Shown here piece after piece: positions 25,167 through 33,950 of a stretch of DNA of 48,946 nucleotides. The stretch covers positions 2,930 through 51,875 of the forward strand of contig UCCS01000040.1 of the NCBI GenBank assembly GCA_900470965.1, read 5' to 3'. The stretch's first letter is position 1. Each line of letters starts with the position of its first letter. The notes under the pieces are model-generated. The model worked only from the letters and a program-made list of their open reading frames with translations. It was not told where the DNA came from and ran no database searches. Both the position numbers and the translations under genes were made by a program. This DNA comes from Hyphomicrobiales bacterium. Lineage in GTDB: Bacteria; Pseudomonadota; Alphaproteobacteria; Rhizobiales; Rhizobiaceae.

Positions 25167-26270
25167 TTACTCGGCAGCGACGATCTTGCCGCCTTCCCAC
25201 TTGTAGAGCGAGAAGCTCTGTGAGGTGAGGTCACCGGTTTCGCCGTAGGTGAGCTTGCCGATGACGGTCGAGATCGGCTCACCGCCCTTCAGGGCAGCAG
25301 CAACGGCTTCCGCATCCTCGGCGCTACCGGCCTTTTCAATGCCGGCCTTCAGGACTTCAACGGCTGCATAGGCGTTGAGCGTGAAGGCTTCAGCAGGGAT
25401 CTTCTTGGCGGCGAGCGCATCGGCAGCAGCCTTGGAGTCCGGGCTCTTGGTGGCGTCGGAGGCGTTGGTGAACAGCGTGCCGGCGGCCGCATCCGTGCCG
25501 ATCGTCCAGAATTCGGTGTTGGAGAGGCCGTCACCGCCGATGATCTGGGCGTTGACCGAAAGGTCATGCAGCTGACGGGCAAGCAGGCCGCCTTCCGGGT
25601 GATAGCCGCCGAAATAGACGAGATCGACCTTCTCGGCCTTGATACGGGTCGTGAGTGCGGAGAAGTCCTTGTCGCCGGGCGTGATGGAGTCATTGATGAC
25701 TTCGGTGACGCCGCCTGCGTTCAGCGTTGCCTTGAAGGCGTCGGCAAGGCCCTTACCGTAAGCGCCCTTGTCGTTGATGATGGCGACGCGCTTGTCCTTG
25801 AAGTGTTCCAGAGCATATTTGGCGGCGACTTCGGCCTGCTGGTCGTCACGGCCGCAGGTGCGCAGAACGTTGGTCAGGCCACGCTTCGTGAGGTCAGGCG
25901 CGGTTGCCGTTGGCGTGACCATCAGCACGCCGTTTTCGGCCAGAACGTCGGAAACCGGGATTGCAACGCCGGAGGTGACCGGACCGACGACGAAGCGGAT
26001 GCCGTCGGCGACAACCTTGTTTGCGGCGGAAACGCCCTGCTTCGGTTCGCCGGCGTCGTCTGCAAGCTCGAGCACGACCTTCTCACCGAGAATGCCGCCG
26101 CTCTTGTTGATTTCATCGACGGCGGTCTGTGCGCCGTTCTTTACCTGGTCACCATACGCTGCCACCGGGCCGGTCAGCGGCGCGATGAGGCCGATTACGA
26201 TATCCGCATGCGCGAGCGGCACAAATGCCAGCGAGGCGACGAGCGTCGCCGTCAGGGTCTTCAGGGTCAT
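25167..26270 (-). CDS. Branched-chain amino acid ABC transporter binding protein (LivJ/BraC-like)
   Basis: This 367-residue periplasmic binding protein has a 22-residue signal peptide ending at AHA and the type I fold of Leu/Ile/Val binding proteins: [69 protein letters not shown] and a C-terminal domain starting [16 protein letters not shown]. It delivers branched-chain or related amino acids to a Liv/Bra permease. No livHMGF genes are adjacent, so it is an orphan that must share a permease encoded elsewhere, as reported for BraC3 in R. leguminosarum. ATG 26270 follows AAGGAGAGAG. Confidence 0.93.
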   Translation of the reverse strand: MTLKTLTATLVASLAFVPLAHADIVIGLIAPLTGPVAAYGDQVKNGAQTAVDEINKSGGILGEKVVLELADDAGEPKQGVSAANKVVADGIRFVVGPVTSGVAIPVSDVLAENGVLMVTPTATAPDLTKRGLTNVLRTCGRDDQQAEVAAKYALEHFKDKRVAIINDKGAYGKGLADAFKATLNAGGVTEVINDSITPGDKDFSALTTRIKAEKVDLVYFGGYHPEGGLLARQLHDLSVNAQIIGGDGLSNTEFWTIGTDAAAGTLFTNASDATKSPDSKAAADALAAKKIPAEAFTLNAYAAVEVLKAGIEKAGSAEDAEAVAAALKGGEPISTVIGKLTYGETGDLTSQSFSLYKWEGGKIVAAE

Positions 26271-26716
26271 GTTCTCTCTCCTTGGGTAGGGTCTCTTCGA
26301 CCACCAGTTGCTTGCCGCGAAAGCCGTTTCTTTTGTCAGCGATCCCTTCGGGAGCGTGCCAAGGACGAGGAAAAGCTGCGCGATCAATGAGCCCCGCGGC
26401 CATATTTGGCTCGCGCGGCGCATGGCAAGATTTCTAGGAATTTCGGTGAGATTCCGCAAGATGATAACAAGATCAGGTTCGTTTTCGCCAAATCTGGAAA
26501 GATTGCCCCCGATTTTTTGATTTTTCAGTCCATTTCCCGCAATTTTCGGTCTGCCTTGTCTCGGCCCGCCAATGATCCTTGCGGTAATTCATATATTCAA
26601 TCCAATTAATAATTGATTCTGAGAATCCCAGTATAACTGTCGTTCCTGTAGATATTGTTGCGGTGCAATAAAATATTCGATTTGTCGATATATGGATAGC
26701 GGGAACAGATATCTGG
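26271..26716. other. AT-rich divergent intergenic region
   Basis: These 446 bases separate the livJ-like and HD-GYP genes. They are AT-richer than their surroundings in the half next to the HD-GYP gene. I see a small palindrome CAATTA-A-TAATTG at 26603-26615, 102 bases before the HD-GYP start, that could be a regulator site. No reading frame with coding character and no RNA gene is visible. Confidence 0.6.
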
Positions 26717-27628
26717 ATGCTCAAGCGTATTGAAGCCAGGCAGGTGCGGACCGGAATGTTTATCGAGATGGTCGAGGGCATCTGGCACGATCCTCTTCTA
26801 TCTCGGCGACGGTTCTTACTGCGACACGAGAGCGATACGCTGAAGCTCAATGAGTGTGCGGATGCAGGTGTCGTGATCAACACCACCAAAGGCCTCGACG
26901 TCAGGAACACCTCACGCAAGATCGAGATCGACGTCAAGGCAGCGCGCGAGACCATTCAGAGATCCGTGGAGGTCCTGGAAGATGTCTTCGGTCGGCTGCA
27001 GGGTGGGGATGGGATCACCGTCGATCAGGTCGAGCCGGTGATTTCCTCCGTTTCCAAATCGATGGATGACCACCCCGCCGTCTTCATCAGCGTTACCCGG
27101 CTGAAGTCCAAGGACGAAGTGACCTTTCTGCATTCCCTTTCGGTCAGTGCCTTGATGATCCTTTTCAGCCGCCATCTCGGACTGGATGAGGAAGTGGTGC
27201 AGACACTCGGCACGGCTGGGCTGTTGCACGACGTCGGCAAGCTCGAAATTCCGCTCGAAGTACTCAACAAGGAAGGGCGCCTGAACGAAGACGAGATCCA
27301 GTTGATCCGTGATCATCCGGAAAAAGGGCATGCGATCCTGTCGCGTCAGGAGGGCATGTCGGAAATCGTTCTCGACGTTTGCCTCAATCATCATGAACGG
27401 ATCGACGGCAAGGGTTATCCGCGCAAGCTGTCCCACGGCGAGATCAGCCTTCACGCACGTCTTGCCGCGATTTGCGATGTCTATGACGCCGTTACTTCGG
27501 TGCGCCCCTACAAGGCTCCGTGGAGCGCGAAGGAGGCGCTGAGCTGGATGCTGGCCAATGAAGGGCATTTCGACCGCCGGCTCGTCAAAAAATTCGCCCT
27601 CTGCCTGTCGATCGCCTCCGTTTCCTGA
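26717..27628 (+). CDS. HD-GYP domain protein, C-terminally short (putative c-di-GMP phosphodiesterase)
   Basis: This 303-residue protein has an N-terminal DUF3391-like region (about 1-110) and an HD-GYP domain (about 125-290). The HD-GYP signature is complete: His139, HD at 171-172 with Lys175, His200, His205, HHE at 225-227 and DGKGYP at 230-235, plus CDVYDAVTS and RPYK. Enzymes of this type hydrolyse cyclic-di-GMP with a two- or three-metal centre. Proteins of the same layout normally continue for about 60-100 residues after the ...HFD..LV helix; here the frame ends at TGA shortly after (LCLSIASVS). The core should be active, but the tail is missing. The start is uncertain within a few codons. 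Confidence 0.85.
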   Translation: MLKRIEARQVRTGMFIEMVEGIWHDPLLSRRRFLLRHESDTLKLNECADAGVVINTTKGLDVRNTSRKIEIDVKAARETIQRSVEVLEDVFGRLQGGDGITVDQVEPVISSVSKSMDDHPAVFISVTRLKSKDEVTFLHSLSVSALMILFSRHLGLDEEVVQTLGTAGLLHDVGKLEIPLEVLNKEGRLNEDEIQLIRDHPEKGHAILSRQEGMSEIVLDVCLNHHERIDGKGYPRKLSHGEISLHARLAAICDVYDAVTSVRPYKAPWSAKEALSWMLANEGHFDRRLVKKFALCLSIASVS

Positions 27629-27646
27629 GGGTATCTATTTCATCAC

Positions 27647-27684
27647 ATAAGGCCTGCGGGGATCTGATCCGCCGCAGGCCTTAT
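27647..27684. terminator. Bidirectional terminator between convergent genes
   Basis: A perfect 13-bp stem (27647-27659 with 27672-27684) around a 12-base loop lies between the HD-GYP gene and the convergent hydrolase gene. Flanking T content is modest on both strands. Confidence 0.75.
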
Positions 27685-27734
27685 GTCTTCGTGATCCGTG
27701 ACTCCCCGAAAGCGCGCAGGATGAGGAAGCTGCT

Positions 27735-28793
27735 CTATTGATCAGCGAGCGCCTTTCCCAGGAAATCCGTGACCATGCTGGAAACCTGCTGGTGAATCGT
27801 TCCGCGATCCGCGCCAACACCATCCCGGCAGACGATGCTCTCCCCTGGCGCTTCCTTCTCGATCAGTTCGGCGGCGCCCGGTTTGCAGGGTTGCATGAAG
27901 CTGAAATGCAGCGATCCGGGGACAAGGCTGTAGGTGGTGGTCGCTGGCGGCAGATAGCGGGCAAGGTAGCCGGAATCCTTGTTGGTGGCGGCTATGTCCG
28001 CCTCGGTTGCCGTCTCCGCATCGACATCCGCCGCAGCACCCAGCACCATGAGAGGGATATGGATTGCCGCAAGGCTCTCCGGTGTCAGCCCGCGGCCAGG
28101 TCCGAGGTCGAGCGTCACCGCGGCACGAATTCTTGCATCACCGAGATCGGCGGCCATCGCCGCGTTGGAGGCCGCATCGCGTCCGATGCCGAGCGCCTCG
28201 AATATCTTGCAATAGATCGCGCTGAATTCAGCCATGCAATTCTTCGTCACCTTGGCCGCGTCGAAGCGGCCGCCCGCCAGTTCGACGACCGTCCAGCCGC
28301 CGAGCGAATGGCCGATGGCGGCAATTCGATCGGATGCCACGCCGCCCGTCAGATCAGGATTGTCGAGCAGCGCATCGATCACGCGGCCGAGGTCGCCGGG
28401 GCGCTTCCACAGTTCGACGGCATTGGGCTTTCGCATGTCGAATGTGGTCGTGCCGGGATGATCGGGTGCAGCGACGACATAGCCCGCGTCAACGAGGTCG
28501 GCGGCAAGCCAGGCGAGGTTGCGCCAGCTGCCGCCATAACCATGGGAGAGGACGACCAGCGGATGCGGGCCGGCTATGGGTTCGGCATCCTTGATTACAG
28601 GTTGGCCGATGAAGGCCGGTGTTTCGCCGAGAAGGACCGGTGTGGCGTCAGACGCGGTCGGATACCAGATGCTGACATGCATCGGGCGATCGGCGTTTTT
28701 GCCGGGCAGGGTGGTTTGGCGGAAACCGGTTCCGGCATGTGCTGCCGATACCAGCAGCAGGAGCAGAGGGAGGACAAAGGCAAGTCTTGGCAT
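27735..28793 (-). CDS. Secreted alpha/beta hydrolase (dienelactone hydrolase/PAF-acetylhydrolase-like)
   Basis: This 352-residue protein has a signal peptide (FVLPLLLLLVSAAHA) followed by an alpha/beta-hydrolase fold. Visible motifs are VSIWYPTA, LVVLSHGYGGSWRN (oxyanion-hole turn), nucleophile elbow GHSLGG, and a late HFSF that supplies the catalytic His. It resembles predicted dienelactone hydrolases and PAF-acetylhydrolase-like lipases, which cleave short esters or oxidised phospholipid chains. ATG 28793 follows GGAG by 5 bases. The substrate is unknown, and the gene is not in an obvious operon. Confidence 0.85.
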   Translation of the reverse strand: MPRLAFVLPLLLLLVSAAHAGTGFRQTTLPGKNADRPMHVSIWYPTASDATPVLLGETPAFIGQPVIKDAEPIAGPHPLVVLSHGYGGSWRNLAWLAADLVDAGYVVAAPDHPGTTTFDMRKPNAVELWKRPGDLGRVIDALLDNPDLTGGVASDRIAAIGHSLGGWTVVELAGGRFDAAKVTKNCMAEFSAIYCKIFEALGIGRDAASNAAMAADLGDARIRAAVTLDLGPGRGLTPESLAAIHIPLMVLGAAADVDAETATEADIAATNKDSGYLARYLPPATTTYSLVPGSLHFSFMQPCKPGAAELIEKEAPGESIVCRDGVGADRGTIHQQVSSMVTDFLGKALADQ

Positions 28794-28869
28794 GGGATCT
28801 CCATTGGGTTGATTTGCCCTGTCTGGAGGAAATCCCTGAGGCTGGAGACCGATAACGCGATTGAGGTCG

Positions 28870-28909
28870 CCGATATCAAAAGAAAGGGCGAGGCCGGAGC
28901 CTCGCCCTT
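28870..28909 (-). terminator. Terminator of the aminotransferase gene
   Basis: A perfect 11-bp stem (28884-28894 with 28899-28909) and 4-base loop lies 23 bases after the stop codon; the minus strand continues with TTTCTTTT. Confidence 0.9.
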
Positions 28910-28932
28910 GAATTCACTTGGGACGATTGAGC

Positions 28933-30261
28933 TCAGATGTTGTTCTGCAGGATCGTACGCAGCTTGCCGAAGAGTTCGTCGATGTGCTTCTTCTCGATGA
29001 TCAGCGGCGGGGAGAGCGCGATGATGTCGCCTGTCGTGCGGATCAGCAGGCCGCTTTCGTAAGCCTTGAGGAAGGCCGTGAAGGCGCGTTTGGTCGGCTC
29101 ACCGGCGATCGGGTCGAGTTCGATGGCGCCGATAAGGCCGGTGTTTCTGATGTCGATGACATTGGGGCAATCCTTCAGCGAATGCAGCGCGTCGGCCCAG
29201 TAGTCGGAGAGTTCGGCTGCGCGGGTCAGCAGGCCCTCTTCCTTGTAGGTGTCGAGCGTTGCAAGAGCTGCGGCCGAGGCGATCGGGTTACCGGAATAGG
29301 TATAGCCGTGGAAGAACTCGATCATGTGCTCGGGGCCATTCATGAAGGCATCATGGATTTCCGAGGTCACGAAGACAGCACCCATCGGGATGACGCCGTT
29401 GGTTAGGCCCTTGGCGGTGGTGATGATGTCGGGCTTCACATCGTAGTACTGAGCAGCGAAGGGAGCGCCCAGACGGCCGAAGCCGGTGATGACTTCATCG
29501 AAGATCAGCAGGATGCCGTGCTTGGTGCAGATCTCGCGCAGCTTCTGCAGATAGCCCTTCGGCGGGATGAGAACGCCGGTGGAGCCGGCGACCGGCTCGA
29601 CGATGACGGCGGCGACGGTGGAGGCGTCATGCAGGGTGACGATGCGCTCGAGTTCGGTGGCGAGATCGCCGCCAATTTCGGGTTCGCCGCGGGTGAAATT
29701 GTTCTTGCCGGGCAGGTGGGTGTGCGGCATGTGATCGACGCCGGTCAGCAGCGTGCCGAACATCTTGCGGTTGGTGACGATGCCGCCGACGGAGATGCCG
29801 CCGAAATTGACGCCGTGATAGCCGCGTTCGCGGCCGATCAGGCGGAAGCGTGAGCCATTGCCCTTCACGCGATGATAGGCGAGCGCCACCTTGAGCGCCG
29901 TTTCCACCGATTCCGAACCGGAATTGGTGAAGAGGACATGGTCCAAGCCCTCAGGCGCGATGTCGACCAGGCGGTTGGCGAGTTCGAAAGCCTTGGGATG
30001 ACCGAGCTGGAAGGCCGGGGCGTAATCGAGTTCGCCGGCCTGCTCGCTGATCGCCTCGGTGATCTTCGGGCGGCAGTGGCCGGCATTCACGCACCAGAGG
30101 CCAGCCGTACCGTCCAGAACCTGACGCCCGTCATGGGTCTGGTAGTACATATCCTTGGCGCTCACGAAGAGGCGCGGTTCCTTCTTGAACTGGCGATTTG
30201 CGGTAAAGGGCATCCAAAAGGCGCGAAGGTCGTTTGGCGTTGCATTCAGGCGGTTGGACAT
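28933..30261 (-). CDS. Omega-amino acid (beta-alanine)-pyruvate aminotransferase
   Basis: This 442-residue class III PLP-dependent aminotransferase has the PLP-binding lysine Lys284 in TTAKGLTNG, the pyridine-nitrogen Asp255 in LIFDEVITGFGR, and the phosphate-binding NSGSESVETALK segment. The N-terminal WMPFTANRQFKKEPR and AGLWCVNAGHCRP blocks are typical of beta-alanine:pyruvate aminotransferases, which move amino groups from beta-alanine, taurine-like or other omega-amino acids to pyruvate. Exact substrate range is not readable. ATG 30261 follows CCAGGAGAACAGC; an in-frame start 39 bases upstream is less likely. Confidence 0.93.
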   Translation of the reverse strand: MSNRLNATPNDLRAFWMPFTANRQFKKEPRLFVSAKDMYYQTHDGRQVLDGTAGLWCVNAGHCRPKITEAISEQAGELDYAPAFQLGHPKAFELANRLVDIAPEGLDHVLFTNSGSESVETALKVALAYHRVKGNGSRFRLIGRERGYHGVNFGGISVGGIVTNRKMFGTLLTGVDHMPHTHLPGKNNFTRGEPEIGGDLATELERIVTLHDASTVAAVIVEPVAGSTGVLIPPKGYLQKLREICTKHGILLIFDEVITGFGRLGAPFAAQYYDVKPDIITTAKGLTNGVIPMGAVFVTSEIHDAFMNGPEHMIEFFHGYTYSGNPIASAAALATLDTYKEEGLLTRAAELSDYWADALHSLKDCPNVIDIRNTGLIGAIELDPIAGEPTKRAFTAFLKAYESGLLIRTTGDIIALSPPLIIEKKHIDELFGKLRTILQNNI

Positions 30262-30508
30262 GCTGTTCTCCTGGCCGTTGGGGAGGCCGTTCCCGTTCAA
30301 GGCTTGGTGCCGTTTATTTTTACTGCCCGGTCAAATTATCAGCGCCCGGCAAGGCGTCAAGCCGAAGAAGCGCCGCTGTCTGCCGTTGCCGGACACTTCG
30401 GGCGTCATCAATCCTTCGCCCGGCATTGCTACAAAAATCGATGGCCGCAATGGCCGAGGGCATTTCATTCATTTCCTTGAAATTCAACCATTTTTACCGG
30501 AGGTAGTC

Positions 30509-32482
30509 ATGACGGACCGCCAGAAAACCAGACCGCGTCCCAATCCGCGGCGTGCATTTGCGCCGAGCTACGGCACCATTCTCGAAGAAGGCGTTCGTCG
30601 CCGCACCGTTCTCAAGGGCTTCATCGCCGCCATGGGGGCAGCCGCTTTTGCGCCGGCGCTCGAAGCAACGAGGGCAGAAGCTGCTGAGTCGACCCTTACT
30701 TTCCCCGAACTGAAGCGCGTGCGTGACACTGCCGACCATTGGCCTGATGGTTACGAGCGTCAGATCCTCATTCGCTGGGGCGACGCTCTCTTTACCGACA
30801 GCCCGGAATTCGATGTCGCCAAGCTCAATGGCAAGGCGGCCGAGCGCCAGTTTGGCTACAACAACGACTTCACGCAGTTCCTGCCGCTGCCGTGGGGCGA
30901 AAAGAGCTCCGATCACGGCCTGATGGTCGTCAGCCATGAATATGCGACGCCCTTTCTGATGTTCCCGGGCCTGACCGCTGACAACTACCGCGAGAAGATG
31001 ACCGAGGATGAGATCCGCGCCGTCATGGCTGCTGTCGGCGTATCCGTTTTCGAAGTGCGCAAGGATGGCAATCAGTGGCAGGTGGCTAAGGACGGCAAGT
31101 ATAACCGCCGCATCCACATGAGCACGGAGATCGGCATTTCCGGCCCGGCTGCCGGCGACGACCGGCTCAAGACCAAGGCCGATCCGACCGGCACGGTTGT
31201 CTTCGGCACGATCTCGAACTGCAATGGCGGCATCACACCCTGGGGCACGATGCTCTCAGGCGAAGAAGGCGCGATGGACGTTTTTGCCGGCGACTATACC
31301 AAGTTGCCGAACCAGGAACTGGTCGAGCGCCAGGGCTGGGACGAGGAGGAGAACGACATCTATTCCGTCAGCCGCGTCGAGCCGCGCTTCAAGTTCGAGG
31401 AAGAGCCGAACGAATGGATGCGTTTCGACTGGGTCGTCGAAATCGATCCCTTCGATCCGACGGCAAAGCCGGTCAAGCGCACGTCGCTCGGCCGCATGAC
31501 GCATGAAGGCGCGCAATGTTGCGTCGCGCCTGACGGCCGCGTCGTGGTCTTCATGGGTGATGACGACGATTTCGAATATATCTACCGCTTCGTCACCCGC
31601 GATCCGTGGAACCCCAACGATCGCGCCGCCAACAAGGATCTGCTCGATCACGGCACGCTGTCTGTCGCCAAGTTCGAAAGCGACGGCACGATGCGCTGGA
31701 TCCCGCTCGTTGCCGGCGAAGGCCCGCTGACGGCGGAAGCCGGCTTCAAGACGCAGGCAGACGTGGTTCTCGCCACCCGCACTGCCGCCGACCTTGTTGG
31801 TGCGACGCCGATGGACGGGCCGGAGGGCTTCATCCCGCATCCCGGCACCGGCAAGCTCTATGTGGCCATGACCGAAAACGAGGATCGCCTGCCGAAGGGC
31901 CAGGGGGACGACGAGAAGGAACAGGTCAACGTTGCCAATCCGCGCGGCCCTAACCCGCATGGGCATCTGCTGGAGCTTGTAACGCCAGGCGGTCCTGACA
32001 AGCCCGATTACGCCGCTGAGAGCTTCAAGTGGGACGTCTTCGTGCTCTGCGGTGATCCGGCCAAGCCCGAAGACCAGGCGATGTTCCACCCGGCGACCAC
32101 CTCGGCCGGCTGGTTCACCGACCCCGATAACCTTGCCGTGGATCCAGCAGGCCGCCTCTGGGTCACTACCGACGGTCCGCCGCCTGAGGGCATCGCCGAT
32201 TCCGTCTATGTGATGGATACGGAAGGTTCGGGCCGCGCTTTGCCGAAGCTCATTTATATCGCGCCTGTCGGTTCGGAGACCTGCTCGCCGACCTTTACCT
32301 CGGACGGCTCCAGTGTCTTCCTCTCGGTCCAGCATCCGGGTGAATTGCGTATGGCCGATAACGAGGATGCGACCTCAATGGAAGATGCCGGCACTAACTG
32401 GCCGGACTTCAAGCCGGGTGTGCCGGCGCGTCCGTCGCTCGTCGTGCTGACGCGCGCTAGCAACGGAGTGGTGGGCAGCTAA
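30509..32482 (+). CDS. PhoX/DUF839-family phosphatase, Tat-exported
   Basis: This 657-residue protein belongs to the PhoX (DUF839) family of calcium/iron-dependent alkaline phosphatases. It has a twin-arginine signal (RRRTVLKG, residues 30-37, then a short hydrophobic AAMGAAAFAPA), which fits folding with cofactors before export. Family blocks include VSHEYATPFLMFPG, SNCNGGITPWGTMLSGEE, GRMTHEGAQCCVAPDGRVV, FMGDDDDFEYIYRFV, and the late TDPDNLAVDPAGRLWVTTDG. PhoX enzymes release phosphate from organic esters when phosphate is scarce. I see no convincing Pho box upstream. ATG 30509 has GGAGG 5 bases upstream; a longer in-frame opening to 30155 is antisense to the aminotransferase and rejected. 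Confidence 0.92.
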   Translation: MTDRQKTRPRPNPRRAFAPSYGTILEEGVRRRTVLKGFIAAMGAAAFAPALEATRAEAAESTLTFPELKRVRDTADHWPDGYERQILIRWGDALFTDSPEFDVAKLNGKAAERQFGYNNDFTQFLPLPWGEKSSDHGLMVVSHEYATPFLMFPGLTADNYREKMTEDEIRAVMAAVGVSVFEVRKDGNQWQVAKDGKYNRRIHMSTEIGISGPAAGDDRLKTKADPTGTVVFGTISNCNGGITPWGTMLSGEEGAMDVFAGDYTKLPNQELVERQGWDEEENDIYSVSRVEPRFKFEEEPNEWMRFDWVVEIDPFDPTAKPVKRTSLGRMTHEGAQCCVAPDGRVVVFMGDDDDFEYIYRFVTRDPWNPNDRAANKDLLDHGTLSVAKFESDGTMRWIPLVAGEGPLTAEAGFKTQADVVLATRTAADLVGATPMDGPEGFIPHPGTGKLYVAMTENEDRLPKGQGDDEKEQVNVANPRGPNPHGHLLELVTPGGPDKPDYAAESFKWDVFVLCGDPAKPEDQAMFHPATTSAGWFTDPDNLAVDPAGRLWVTTDGPPPEGIADSVYVMDTEGSGRALPKLIYIAPVGSETCSPTFTSDGSSVFLSVQHPGELRMADNEDATSMEDAGTNWPDFKPGVPARPSLVVLTRASNGVVGS

Positions 32483-32502
32483 CCTGTCGTTCTGACACAG
32501 AC

Positions 32503-32540
32503 GGGACCGGCAATTCTTGCGAATTGCCAGTCCCAAAGGT
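32503..32540 (+). terminator. Terminator of the PhoX-family gene
   Basis: A 14-bp stem (32503-32516 with 32521-32534, one mismatch) around TTGC lies 20 bases after the stop and is followed by AAAGGTTTT. Confidence 0.72.
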
Positions 32541-32602
32541 TTTACGTGCTGAAAATCGTTAAGCGGCGCCCGCGGAAGCATTTCCCTGGAACGCTGCTCA
32601 GA

Positions 32603-32626
32603 CTGACATCATGTCAGCGCTGACAT
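32603..32626. repeat. Iterated CTGACAT/ATGTCAG inverted repeats at the 3' end of the NolR-like gene
   Basis: Three copies of the same 7-base word alternate in orientation: CTGACAT at 32603-32609, ATGTCAG at 32611-32617 and CTGACAT at 32620-32626. Two overlapping palindromes result, a 15-base one (32603-32617) and a perfect 16-base one (32611-32626). The second touches the stop codon of the NolR-like gene (32626-32628). They may form alternative hairpins in its mRNA or be a DNA-binding site. Confidence 0.7.
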
Positions 32627-32943
32627 CAGGCTGCAGACCTGCTCCGGTTCTGAGCCACGTAGATATCCTCCAGCGTCGCGAGGATCTTCATGACCGGCTC
32701 GGAGTTGCTGGAATAGTAGATCGTCTGTGCATCACGACGGGTCTTGACCAGCTTCTGAGCGCGCAATTTCGACAGATGCTGGGAGAGGGCCGACTGGCTC
32801 AGGCCGACCTGGGTGGCGAGAACGCCGACAGGCACTTCTCCCTTTACCAGGCTGGTGAGGATCAGCAAACGCTTGGGGTTGGCCATGGCCGATAATAAAG
32901 CTGCCGCCACATTGGTGTGCTCGGCCAAATCAGAGGTTTCCAT
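32626..32943 (-). CDS. nolR: ArsR-family transcriptional regulator, NolR-like
   Basis: This 105-residue ArsR/SmtB winged-helix protein closely resembles rhizobial NolR, as recalled, in its core: LSAMANPKRLLILTSL, GLSQSALSQHLSKLRAQ (recognition helix) and TRRDAQTIYYSS followed by VMKILATL. It lacks the metal-binding cysteine box of ArsR. NolR is a global regulator in Sinorhizobium and Rhizobium that represses nodulation genes and others and represses itself. Directly upstream of the ATG is a sequence matching the published NolR box pattern, consistent with autoregulation. The N- and C-termini differ from Sinorhizobium NolR, so it could be a paralogue. Confidence 0.8.
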   Translation of the reverse strand: METSDLAEHTNVAAALLSAMANPKRLLILTSLVKGEVPVGVLATQVGLSQSALSQHLSKLRAQKLVKTRRDAQTIYYSSNSEPVMKILATLEDIYVAQNRSRSAA

Positions 32944-32959
32944 ATTTTTTCTTCCTAAT
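32944..32959 (-). promoter_or_regulatory. NolR-box-like site at the start of the NolR-like gene
   Basis: On the minus strand ATTAG (32959-32955), nine bases and AT (32945-32944) directly precede the ATG. This matches the pattern (A/T)TTAG-N9-A(T/A) described for NolR. The pattern is short and can occur by chance, but the position would block translation-start or promoter clearance and fits autorepression. Confidence 0.4.
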
Positions 32960-33058
32960 GCGAAACGTACATCATCCGTACAGGCACAGGCCGTCAGACG
33001 GTTCTTTGACTGACGGCGAAAACTAGCAATTGGGCTCGAAGATTGTATATACCTAAAT

Positions 33059-33808
33059 TTAAGGTATCAGGTATGCTATTTTAGATATGTTTGAACAAAT
33101 GTGATCTAAGTCCTCAGCGGGTATGTCGAACTCGCAACGCATCAATAAGTCACCTGAAATCATATCAAAACCTTCGGAATCGACCCCACATATGCGCCAG
33201 GGACCGGCTTCAGGTGCCTTCAGCCTGGATGTCAGCGCTAACATGAGGTCCGGATGGCGCGCTACTAAATCTTGCACTGCGGCGTCAGCTTTTTCAGCGA
33301 TGTGATCATTTGCCTCGGAGTGAATCACGAGATCGCTGCCGTCCAAAATGTAAGCACGGCCGAATCCGCCATTAAGGCTGGCCGATTGCGGGATGAGCCG
33401 GAAGAAACGGAAATCCGGGAAATCGATATAGAGTTTCGCCTTGGCGTGACGGTTGAGGAAACGAGTGCGGATGCGCGCGTGGAGAGGCGTATCCCGCTCC
33501 ACCTGTTCCGCACGGCATTGGGTCGTCAGGCGGGCATGGGCGAGCGGATCGCCCTTGCCGGGCTCGCCGGTCAGGAGCGAGGCTCTGGCATCGGCAGCGA
33601 GCGCTTTCGTGTGGGTCGAGAGCGCGGAAACGAGAATGACCGGCACGCCGTCTATGTCGGTGCCGAGGAGAACCCGGCTTGCGAAGGGAAAGCCGGTTTC
33701 GGGATCGAGAACGGCGAGGGCAGCATAGCGGGCGGAGCGCAAGAGAGTGCGCGCCAGCTTGCGGGCCTCGTCGTCGGTTTCGCGGAGCGCGGAGGACTGT
33801 TCTTTCAT
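33059..33808 (-). CDS. HugZ-like heme-binding / pyridoxamine-phosphate-oxidase-fold protein
   Basis: This 249-residue protein has an N-terminal split-barrel FMN-binding-like domain (ARTLLRSARYAALAVLDPETGFPFASRVLL, then LVSALSTHTKALAADARASLL) and a C-terminal domain of the DUF2470/HugZ kind with MISGDLLMRCEFD. HugZ proteins bind and degrade heme to release iron; others with this fold are oxidoreductases. Heme use is an inference. ATG 33808 begins MKEQSSALRETDDEARKLAR; the longer opening to 34135 is antisense-type sequence running through the repeat element. It lies downstream of choV on the same strand, separated by the repeat. Confidence 0.82.
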   Translation of the reverse strand: MKEQSSALRETDDEARKLARTLLRSARYAALAVLDPETGFPFASRVLLGTDIDGVPVILVSALSTHTKALAADARASLLTGEPGKGDPLAHARLTTQCRAEQVERDTPLHARIRTRFLNRHAKAKLYIDFPDFRFFRLIPQSASLNGGFGRAYILDGSDLVIHSEANDHIAEKADAAVQDLVARHPDLMLALTSRLKAPEAGPWRICGVDSEGFDMISGDLLMRCEFDIPAEDLDHICSNISKIAYLIP

Positions 33809-33846
33809 ATCCGCGTTGTCGCAAAGCGGAGTGAAAGGATCAAGTC

Positions 33847-33950
33847 TAAAGCGTGTCGCGATCTCCAGGATTCGCTTGCCACGCTTTAGGTTTTTGTTTT
33901 CGCATGTCGTTACCGCAAAACCGCTGCACACTTTTGCGCGACATGCTTTA
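33847..33950 (+). repeat. Double-palindrome intergenic repeat, copy 2 (RIME-like)
   Basis: This 104-bp copy of the element at 21573-21673 lies in the same orientation, also begins TAAAGC and ends GCTTTA, and has 9-bp outer arms TAAAGCGTG/CACGCTTTA in its left half. The right half keeps CATGTCG and TTTTGCGCGACATG but carries a TTAC block that breaks the perfect hairpin of copy 1. Its last three bases overlap the stop codon of choV. Confidence 0.85.

Noticed and set aside
30155..30508. 118-codon N-terminal extension of the PhoX-family protein
   Set aside because: It overlaps the divergent aminotransferase and places the Tat signal internally; ATG 30509 with GGAGG is the evident start.
30262..30508. 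Possible Pho box upstream of the PhoX-family gene
   Set aside because: No pair of CTGTCAT-like repeats at 11-base spacing could be found by eye.
33049..33067. Imperfect 19-base AT-rich palindrome ATACCT...AGGTAT at the 3' end of the HugZ-like gene
   Set aside because: Two mismatches, AT-only centre and overlap with the stop codon; no clear role.
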